Shown: positions 23,603-31,754 of the stretch, piece after piece | Position numbering within the stretch: the stretch's first letter is position 1 | Layout of the letters: every line of letters begins with the position of its first letter | DNA from: Polytrichum commune | Taxonomy: Eukaryota > Streptophyta > Polytrichopsida > Polytrichales > Polytrichaceae | Direction of reading: 5' to 3' | DNA: 64,000 bases | NCBI GenBank assembly: GCA_950295325.1 | Contig: OX485804.1 | Coordinates: forward strand, 25,296,001-25,360,000 | Position numbers and translations under genes: made by a program | Notes under the pieces: model-generated | What the model was told of the DNA's origin: nothing | The model's database searches: none | Seen by the model: the letters and a program-made list of their open reading frames with translations, nothing else

Positions 23603-25085
23603 CACTCAAAAGACAAAACCCGGCACTACAAGGGTTCTCCGGATGACCATCCCTGTTTGGACTTGATTCTTGCAAATATACCGGAAGGTCTTCCTGTTCC
23701 TGGCATATCAAACCCACCGCCGTCCATTCCCGCTTGGAATCAAGAATCAAAAGAGTGGTTACAACCACTCTTTGACTTTGCCGACGAACATCTGCACGAC
23801 GACGGGGCAATTATTTTGTTTCACCCTTTTCGCATGAGTACGAAGTCCAATATTCTTGGATATTGCAAATCGTATGGTTTTGCAATTCGGAAAGAGTGGT
23901 GGGGAATGAACCGCCTTCATCTTACATCTCCAATAAATCCAGCATCAACTGTAAGATAAAGCTTAAGTCTTCTTTCTGATCACCGCATTCAGTTTCAATT
24001 TCATCCTTGAGGTAGTTCTGAGTGTAGACCCACCTGACTATTATACTCACGCAGTTCTGTTGTTCACTTTGTAAAGTAATATTGATCTTTATGTCTGGTA
24101 CATTATAGACCACGAGGTTCGGTATTTCATTGGCGGTCAGGAGCGTGCCGGGGTCACCTGCATCAAAGTTTTCATTTCGCCATGTCCCTGAATTGGATCC
24201 TTATGGGGTGGATGTTGCACGGGATGATATTCTCCAGAACTTGGTCTCTCGTGAGGACCAACTAACTAATGGATCCACACCATGGCGAGGGCCTCGTGAA
24301 AAGTCCGTGCTTCTAATGCAAATGCTAATTGAAGCATGTAGCTCCCCATGGGATATTATTCTAAACTGCACGGCAGCGACCGGTATGTCTTTGTAATCTT
24401 GCATTTTAGTTGGTTAATTGTTAATATTGTTTTGTTCTACAAAATTCATAGTGGTTTTTGTACTAAGTTTTTCCAACTTCTTTATTTGCAGGATCTTCCA
24501 TTCATGCATGCCGCAATGTGCACCGTCACATTGCGGCATTAGAGGTTGATGTAGATATTTTTGAGGCCGTACTTGCTCCATTGATTATCTCTAGAGCAGC
24601 CTCTGAAGTCACTCTTGAAGACCGTGTCACCAGTGTAGAGGATCCTGAGGGTGAAGATATTCCCGTTGAGAGGATTGTGAAGAGATCTCGGTTTACTAAG
24701 TGAGTATGGTCCACAAATTCTCTTACCAATGTTATGTTTTTTGCTGTCATTTCTTCTAAAGTTGAGTTATGAACATGGTACCATTGGCATTTGCAGATGC
24801 GATAAATTGAGCTATCCTATTCACCGGCCTTTTTTTTGTGACCCTAAATTCTATCCCAGCCCTCCAAAGTCTTGGCAACTTCCTACATATGCAAATGTTA
24901 TTGCTAATCAACTAGCTGGAGGTTCTTATCAGATTTTTACATCTAAATATCATCCGGGAAGAGTTTTAGAGTTTTTGGATATAGAAGCTTTAGAATCAGA
25001 TGGTCAGGCCTCCTCTGATGCATATATTAGTGATTCTAGAATGTCTTCATCATCACGTGATCACAGTGATTCGGATTTGATGTAA

Positions 25086-26660
25086 TAGCTTCATGTGAAT
25101 GTCTGTGTACTATCTAATATACCGGTTTTTCTTCCGTTGGTTTTTCAGTTTGTGCACTCATTCCGCATGAAATTCATTGTATTTGTATTACTTTCGGAAT
25201 TTATGGGATTGCATATATAAAATTGCAGATTTAGGTTAACTTTTGACTTCGTGTTTTCTGATATTGTTCACTTAATTCCATAATCGGCCTATTAGTTCAT
25301 ACCCTTCTCTTTGAAATTTAAGGGTTTCCACTATTCTTCTATTATCGTTTTCATATACTTTTTCAATGCTTGCTTACGATTTTAGGCGAATGTTGGGTTG
25401 AATAATTCACCATCAACCTCACCATTAATGTCACCTCATGAAATTTGGCATTCAAGTGTCTTGACTAATATCTCAGCATTAGTATGTTCCACAATGATAT
25501 GAAGTGCACACCTATATTACACAATGGTCTACAAGTTGACTAAAGTGTACACCAACGACACTTGACATTGGTATGCTCAAGAATATCTTCCCCTTGCATA
25601 CTTCAACGCGGTCTAACAAACTTTTAGTACATATAGATCCATCTCTAGTTAATTCTACTAGAATAATTCAAGGTCTTTGATCTTGATTAAGGTGTTAATT
25701 GGGTTTAGACCAATCATTCACATGTTCTACATGATAATTAGTTTCTTTGCTCTCCCCTTTAGTAGGTGTCAGGAAACTTTAATCCCAATCAAGGATCAAA
25801 CATTATGGCAATACTATGAGTTGAAGGTGACAAAAAGTTTATTGTTTAATATCGCTTAGGTTTTTAATTATTAAGACATAATTTACTTTAGACTCATGAT
25901 CATAGATATACTCCAAATGAGGTTAGAATATGCAATTTTAATGTCAAAAACTTCCAAGTTCACATAGAATTGTGGTCATTGGATTGGATCATAATTTTCC
26001 CATTTGGCTAGCGACTGAGAACCAAGAAAATTTTTATTTCATGTTTCAAAATTGAAGTTGAGATGCAAAGGTTATAATAAGTCAAAGTGAAGAATTTAAT
26101 TTTTTTAAATGATGACTCGAGACCTCCTAGTTGTGTTGAGTGTTAAACCAAGAAGGCTTGTGCTTAAAATATGGACATCATCCTAGGTTTTATGTTCAAC
26201 ACAATTGCTCTTCTTAAATAACCACCTATATTTGAGTGGTATATAGTAAGGTGTTGTTGTCAGAGGAACATGTTGTAAACACTTCCAACATTTTCAGTTT
26301 CTTTAATATTTTCTTTAAGTTTCTTTCAACATTTTAAGTTTATGCTCATATATATATATATACACACACATACAAACGGATGGGTCTTCATGGGCATTAC
26401 GTGTGAGGCCTGCAGCATTGGGGTTTGGAGATTCCCTCACTACAATAGATGGAATCTTACTTGCTAAATTGCTAGAGGTTGTCATGAAATTGTCGTGGTC
26501 AAGTAATATCCTGAACCTCCAAGAAGGTGCAAGCAAATACTATATAGGTTCCTCCACCACGGTTATAGGTTCTTTTTGTCAATAAATATTTCAAAAGTTA
26601 GCTCTACACCACGGCCATAGGGCATGTTTCACCTGACAAAATTTCAATATTCTAGAAAAC
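25086..26660. other. Right non-coding part of the MULE
   Basis: About 1.6 kb of AT-rich sequence between the cargo stop codon and the right terminal repeat. A short TA/CA microsatellite is at 26348-26372. I see no supported gene. It should hold the 3' UTR and poly(A) signal of the cargo gene; none is distinctive. Confidence 0.6.
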
Positions 26661-26714
26661 TTACCGCTCACCGCTCACTGCACACCGCTCACCGCTCGCA
26701 AAATAGCTTTTCCC
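26661..26714 (-). repeat. Right terminal inverted repeat of the MULE
   Basis: Read on the minus strand it starts GGGAAAAGCTATTTTGCGAG, then repeats of GGTGAGCG, ending GAGCGGTAA. It is 14 bp longer than the left repeat because of an extra GTGTGCAGTGAGCG-like segment. Confidence 0.9.
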
Positions 26715-26724
26715 TCAACTCCGC
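26715..26724 (+). repeat. Right 10-bp target-site duplication of the MULE
   Basis: Matches 2199-2208 in all ten bases. The next base continues the methyltransferase codon CCA. Confidence 0.93.
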
Positions 26725-29700
26725 CAGGGTACATTTTTGAAAATGTGCCGTTATTGGGTGATACACGGCACAAAGTGGTGAAGGATGGTGAGTACATTAA
26801 CCAAATTCTGGGTACTCCAACATTTCTGGATGCTGCATCCTTGGGATCCTTTGCTCATCGGCCTCGTTGGTTTTGGACCAATTTGGTATCACCTCAGGTG
26901 CTTTCAGCGGCGATCGCCCGCATTCCCCGCCTTATGAATCGCAAGGTGGATGACATTTTGGATGATCATCGTGTTTCCGTGGCAGTTTCGAAGGATGACA
27001 CCTTGTCATTTGCATTAATTAACAAGGTGGGAATTCCGAGAGGTGCACTACCTACTTTTGGGACATATCCACGGTCTTTCGCATTTCGATCTCGTGGACC
27101 AGGCATGGTTTGGGATTCAAAATCCCAAACTCATGATGAGCCTACGGCAGATGAGCGGGAATGCGCCATGGGTTTTCCTACAGGCACCACGGCTGCTCAT
27201 GGGCTTCAGGAAGGTCAGAGACGTTTCCTATTGGGACAAACTATGGATCTCAATAGCATGGTGTGGATAATTGGAATTTGTCTTGCCGCTCAACAACGTA
27301 TGGATGACCAATTGCTTCCTCTGAGGGCAGAGTACAATGGTCAGGGGGCAATGGAGCCGCAATCCAAGGATCACTTGGAGGTCAATGACACTGAGGAATT
27401 ATTTCCTTTGAAACTTCATATTGCGGAAGAGCTTCGACCCCAACGTGTTTTTTCGGCTTTGGCCCAAGAGTTTGGGAAGTTGGAGGCCCATAAAATGTTT
27501 CCACTTCTATTTCTTGGTGACACTTCATATGTGGGTAGCTATTTAGCTACACAGACTGATTGTAGTGGAAAGGATACGCATTTGGATTCAAGTACAGATG
27601 ATGGGGGCAAAGGTGTTGCCCTCTCTACGGACTAGCAATCACAGGCTGTGCTGGCACCAAATGGCAATCCTTCTATGAAGAAGGAAACCACGGAGTTTGA
27701 CGATTGGCCAATTGAAGTGGGGCCAAAACTTACTGGTGTCGAAGCATGAAAGGTACGGGCATTTATTCGCTCTTACCGTAATTGTTTTGCCTTTAGTCTT
27801 CATGATCTTGAAGGATATAAAGGTAAACCTATTCGTATTCAACTCGAGGACGACCATCCTATTTTCAGACGGCCGTACAGACTTAGTACATCTGAAAGGT
27901 TGGGTGTTCAAACTCGATGTCAAGAATTATTGGCAGCGGAATTGATTGAACTCTCCAATGGAGAGTATGCTTGTGCCATGGTTATGCCTTCAAAGAAAGA
28001 TATCTTTGGCAACTGGACGAAAAAACGGATGTGTGGTGATTATCGTCCAGTCAACCGCAAGACCAAGTCGGATCGATATCCAATGCCGATGCCCGAGGAG
28101 TTGTTTGATGCACTGGGATTTGCTAGAATCTTCAGCGCTCTGGATTTGAGGTCTGGTTATTATCAATTACCTTTGTTTTTGGGTGATCGGGTGAAGACCG
28201 CATTTTGGGGAATTGATAAAGATGGCAAGGATCAACTTTATCATTGGAAATTTTTGCCATTTGGTCTTAAGAATGCACCAGCTGAATTTCAGCGGGTGAT
28301 GGACCAATTATTGGCTGGTTTACCGTTTGCTAGATGTTACATTGATGATGTTATCATCTTTAGTAATAGTTCACATGATCATGTGAGACATTTGCAAGCG
28401 GTATTTGAACGACTACAACGGTGGGGACTCCGTTTACATCATGGCAAATGTAAGTTTTTCCATGATCAATTGCCCTATTTAGGCCACATGATTGTTTCTG
28501 GCGGTCTTGGTGTGCAACAGGCGAAGGTGGATGCTTTGCACAAAATTCCCGCACCTAGTGATGTACCACGACTTCGGGCATTTCTAGGATTGGCAAATTA
28601 TTATAGAAGGTTTGTCAAAAACTTTAGTTTAATTGCCAAACCTCTTACCATTCTCACGGGAAAAGACCAACCATGGATTTGGAGTCGGGAACAATAACAT
28701 ACATTTGATACATTGAAGCAGAGGCTCGGTTCAGCGCCAGTGCTTCGACGCCCGGATGTGTTTAGAGCTTTTCAATTGCACACGGATTGGAGTGCAGTGG
28801 GATTCGGAGCGGTATTGACACAGAAAGATGAAGAGGGAAAAGAATATGTGGTGGCTTATGGATCTAGAAGGAATAATAATGCTGAATCTAATTATTCTTC
28901 TTATGAAGGCGAGGCCTTGGCGGCCATTTGGGCCATTGCACATTTTCGACCTTATTTGTATGGGCAAAAATTTACTTTGGTGACTGATCATCAGCCTTTA
29001 AAATGGCTTATGGAATCAGATAAACTCACTGGAAAACTTGCTAGGTGGGCATTCTTACTTCAAGAATATGACTTTGAAGTTGTTCACCGAGTAGGAATTG
29101 CCAACTTGGATGCAGACGGATTGTCTCGCAATCCAAGTCCTTCAGATGAGGATTTAACTGGAGCCAGGTGGCATGGAGATTGTGATCGTGAGGCAGTGCC
29201 GGGTTGGCATGCTGCCACATATCTCACAATAATGTCGGGATTGGCTGCTGAGATCCTTGTGGAAGAACAAGATGAGGAGGTTGATAAATCTGTTGTTGTT
29301 AGTAATGTGTGGGGAGACCAGACGGTCTTGCACAAACTTCAACAAGGGATATTTCTTCTTAGACTATCTGCTATGGAACGAGATAGAGTTAGTCACCGGA
29401 TAACAAGGTTTCGTTGGGCAAACGGCTTGTTATCTCGTGTGTGGCCAAACAGAACGAGGCGCATCGTTCCAAGGCCAGATCAAAGAGCTTCTTTAGTGCG
29501 GCAAGTGCACGAGGAGCTTGGACATTTTGGAGTGCGAAAGACACACTCTATGTTGCGCAACCAATATTGGTGGACTGGGATGTATCAACAGGTTGCCACT
29601 TATGTTTCTAGGTGTGAAGTATGTGACCGGGTCAGGTCAAGTTTTAATACTTTATCACCTCAACTTCAGCCTTTACCTATTATGGGCTTGGGATATCGTT

Positions 29701-30779
29701 GGTCTTTGGATTTTGCCGGACCGCTTACTATCACTCCCCGTGGGGCAAAGTATGTGCTTGTGATGGTGGAGCATTTTAGTAAGTGGATTGAACTCGTGGT
29801 TCTTCCCCAAAATTCCTCAGAATTGGCGGCTATGGCATTTCTTGATCGAGTTTTGGCACGGTTTGGAGCACCTGCAGAGGTGTTGACGGATCAAGGGAGA
29901 GAATTCCTTGGATCTTTCGAGGCTTTGTATACTAAGGCTTTGATTGATCATCGAACAACTTCCAGAGATCACCCTGAGGTAGATGGCTTAGCTGAACGAG
30001 TTGTTCAGACTGTCAAGCGCGGTTTGCGGAAGTATGGGTTGTTTCATGGCAACCATCGTGATTGGGACATGATGTTACAATGGATAGCAATGGGTTACCG
30101 TTTCAGCAGGCAATCATCTTTGGCATCCTATAGTCATTACCAACTCTTGTATGGACGGGAACCAATTTTACCTAGCTCTGTGCGAGAGAAATTGGCTCCT
30201 GTGGTAGACTTGGTTGATCCAGATGTTTGGGCTCAATGTCTTCATGACCGAGCAAAATTCTTTCAAAAGGCCATGCCTATGGCCATGGAGAACTTAAACA
30301 TAGCTCAACATCGTGATACATTACGGTATGCCCGGATCCGCAGTGGAGCTTATCGACCTCAGGTTCGTAGATTTTCCAAGGGGAATTATGTTTACTTGCA
30401 ACGGGAGGCGCCTACGACATTGGATGTTAAGGCTGGGCGCACAATTTTGCGGGTAAAAGATGTTTTACCAAGTGGTATATTATTGCTTGAAGACAAAGAT
30501 GGACGGGAATGTCGTGAGCATTCAAAGAATTGTGCTCCATGTCACCTTCCCATCGACAGCTCTGTACATCCCGAGTTGGCGGTTGTACCACAGGGTCTGC
30601 CTTGTTATGTGTGTGGAGAGAAGAAAGGAGCTGCAACAATGTTATTGTGCGACCATTGTCAACGTGGATGACACATGGCATGTTTGACACCTCCCCTTTT
30701 GACTCTTCCTTCTGGCAATTGGGTTTGTCCTCGTTGTTGGAAAGCCTCCCACTCCATGGCCGTTGATGGTCATGATTAG
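26725..30779 (+). pseudogene. DNMT(C-terminal half)-RT-RNase H-integrase-PHD of copy A
   Basis: In frame with 3-2208 once the MULE and one target copy are removed. The DNMT half has ENV (motif VI, 26739-26747), RPRWFWTNL (motif VIII region), ECAMGFP (near 27160) and a final LLGQTMD (motif X region). RT shows KRMCGDYRPVN, LPFGLKNAP and YIDD (about 28339-28350). RNase H starts with HTDWSAVGFGAVL and has TDHQPLKWLM. Integrase has an HHCC finger (HEELGHFG...CEVCDRV) and D-D-E residues in SLDFAGP, TDQGREF and DGLAERVVQTVK. The C-terminus is a PHD finger (30598-30744). Stops break the frame: TAG 27633, TGA 27747, TAA 28695 and TGA 30669. Each sits where one transition from Gln, Arg or Trp explains it. 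Confidence 0.9.
30598..30744 (+). other. C-terminal PHD finger of the retroelement polyprotein
   Basis: The Cys4-His-Cys3 pattern is visible: CYVC near 30604-30615, CDHC near 30651-30662, then H-x2-C, and WVCPRC near 30723-30740. The codon after CQRG is TGA (30669), where the conserved PHD tryptophan would stand (TGG), and reading resumes in frame to TAG at 30777. PHD fingers commonly read histone H3 tails. In this position, after integrase, it takes the place chromodomains occupy in chromoviruses. A role in targeting integration is inference. Confidence 0.8.
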
Positions 30780-31094
30780 GGACTTTGTGGATGTTTGCCA
30801 CATGTCTTAGTGGTGAAGTTGTCATCTAGTTGGTCGGAAGTTTTATGGGATTGAAAATCACATTGGGAGAGTTATCAAAGAATTCAACATAAATTGTTGA
30901 AGGCGATTAAGGATGGGGCTCACATTGCACCCAACCTACAGTTCTTGGGTTACTTCCTCAACCATGAATTTAATTCCTTAGATTACCACTACCCAATTGG
31001 ATATATACAGATGTAGCAACAACTTCATCATGTTCAACACCTCTACCGATGAGTGTGTTTGTTCCTAGCCGATTGGAGGGACTCCTTATCTGCT

Positions 31095-31102
31095 AGGGGG
31101 GG
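31095..31102 (+). promoter_or_regulatory. Candidate polypurine tract of copy A
   Basis: An AGGGGGGG tract about 320 bp after the polyprotein stop, followed within a few bases by the TGAAGAGG sequence that may start the 3' LTR. Polypurine tracts prime plus-strand DNA synthesis just upstream of the 3' LTR. Confidence 0.5.
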
Positions 31103-31104
31103 CA

Positions 31105-31212
31105 CTTGAAGAGGTGGTTGTTTAGCATATTAGTTTGCTATGTTTATTTTGCTAATTGATGTTGATGACGACACTCGATCTGTTGTGTTTAACGATCTTA
31201 GTTTACACGACA
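31105..31212 (+). repeat. 108-bp direct repeat X, first copy
   Basis: Identical by eye to 31647-31754. It starts CTTGAAGAGGTGG and ends TTTACACGACA. The two copies flank the 431-bp LTR-like block at 31215-31645. It may be the start of the copy A LTR (TG...CA from 31107), with the second copy from a truncated neighbouring LTR. Confidence 0.9.
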
Positions 31213-31214
31213 GC

Positions 31215-31645
31215 TGTCACGTGAGTTGACATCGGGGGCTAAGTCACGTCGAATTAGGAGTAAATGGACTCCATTAGGAGTTCATGTGTGTTTGGATGAG
31301 TGATGGACTCCATTGGGAGTCCTAGTTAGTTGTTCATCCACTCCATGGATGAAATCCACATAGGATTGGGGTTATGTGGAGAGGAAGGCATCTTGACTTG
31401 CCATTGTTGTCAAGTCAAGTCTTGTGAGTGTGTTTTGAGAGAGAGAGAGCTTGTTGTTGCTATCTTATGGCTATGGTGTAGTAGATCATGAGTAAAGCCT
31501 TTGCATTCTTTCTCCATCACTTGCACTCTTGGATTCTCCCTTTGTGGAGTGAGAGATAGCTTGACTCTTGTGTGTGAATTTCAAAGTTTCTTGAGCTTTG
31601 TAAGAAGACTTCTTAGTTTCTTGAGCTTGGAGAGAGAAACCCTCA
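31215..31645 (+). repeat. LTR-like block, 431 bp (3' end of copy A)
   Basis: Begins TGTCACGTGAG and ends AAACCCTCA, so it has TG...CA termini. The reverse complement of 36210-36640 is a diverged copy of the same length with the same ends, and that one lies upstream of the copy B gag gene as a 5' LTR should. A GA microsatellite sits near 31439-31450. Similarity between the two stops at both TG and CA. Confidence 0.8.
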
Positions 31646-31646
31646 T

Positions 31647-31754
31647 CTTGAAGAGGTGGTTGTTTAGCATATTAGTTTGCTATGTTTATTTTGCTAATTG
31701 ATGTTGATGACGACACTCGATCTGTTGTGTTTAACGATCTTAGTTTACACGACA
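31647..31754 (+). repeat. 108-bp direct repeat X, second copy
   Basis: Second perfect copy of 31105-31212. It is followed by four bases (ACAA) and then abruptly by the inverted copy B, whose first ten bases are the reverse complement of TCAACTCCGC. A 108-bp duplication is far too long for an integrase target duplication. Confidence 0.9.

Larger units (their letters stand above)
17465..25085 (+). pseudogene. ParB-like / beta-class amino-methyltransferase-like cargo gene, 10 exons, disrupted
   Basis: Exons: 17465-18099, 18189-18384, 18516-19834 (hAT element inside), 19923-20141, 20294-20529, 21537-22229, 23603-23950, 24110-24382, 24492-24699, 24797-25085. All junctions are GT-AG and phases agree except for one frameshift near 21975. 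About 1,100 residues. The first exon is acidic, then has FVCDGNHRRQAWLNHI, a ParB/Srx-like GxHRR signature. A Lys/Glu coiled coil lies at 21790-21960. Exon 23603 has DLILANIPEG (motif IV position) and LHDDGAIILFHP; exons 24110 and 24492 have REKSVLLMQMLIEA (motif X) and IILNCTAATGSS (motif I), then AALEVDVD. The order IV-X-I is that of beta-class N4C/N6A DNA methyltransferases, but DPPY and DPFxGSG residues are changed. Fusions of ParB and methylase domains occur in phages and bacteria. Confidence 0.78.
2209..26714. mobile_element. 24.5 kb MULE-type DNA transposon carrying a ParB/methyltransferase gene
   Basis: The ends are inverted repeats: 2209-2248 begins GGACGAAGCTATTTTGCGAG, and the reverse complement of the right end begins GGGAAAAGCTATTTTGCGAG. 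The host reading frame resumes exactly after removal of the insert plus one copy of the 10-bp flank TCAACTCCGC (2199-2208, 26715-26724). A 9-11 bp duplication is typical of MULEs, and the minus-strand transposase inside has MULE features. The cargo is a divergent gene of at least 7.6 kb, a 295-bp tandem array and later nested insertions. Removing the 2.87 kb and 1.08 kb insertions leaves about 20.5 kb, very large for a MULE. Confidence 0.88.
1..31645 (+). mobile_element. Ty3/gypsy LTR retrotransposon with DNMT and PHD domains (copy A), split by a 24.5 kb MULE
   Basis: The element enters the window inside gag; its 5' LTR lies upstream. Coding runs in one frame from position 3 to 2208, is interrupted by the DNA transposon at 2209-26714, and resumes at 26725 in the same frame through 30779. 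Domain order is zinc knuckles, retropepsin, C5-DNA methyltransferase, RT, RNase H, integrase, PHD. RT before integrase places it in Ty3/gypsy. A G-rich tract at 31095-31102 is a plausible polypurine tract and LTR sequence follows. The exact 3' end is uncertain because a 108-bp direct repeat flanks the 431-bp LTR-like block. DNMT-carrying gypsy elements are known from charophytes; the PHD terminus is what I infer to be unusual. Confidence 0.88.

Noticed and set aside
2209-26714. Helitron or Maverick origin for the 24.5 kb insertion
   Set aside because: It has inverted ends and a 10-bp duplication and encodes a MULE-like transposase; no Rep/helicase, polymerase B or capsid genes were seen.
1-31645. 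Endogenous virus or caulimovirid
   Set aside because: The order protease-RT-RNase H-integrase with LTRs and Gag zinc knuckles, and no envelope or movement protein, indicates a Ty3/gypsy retrotransposon.
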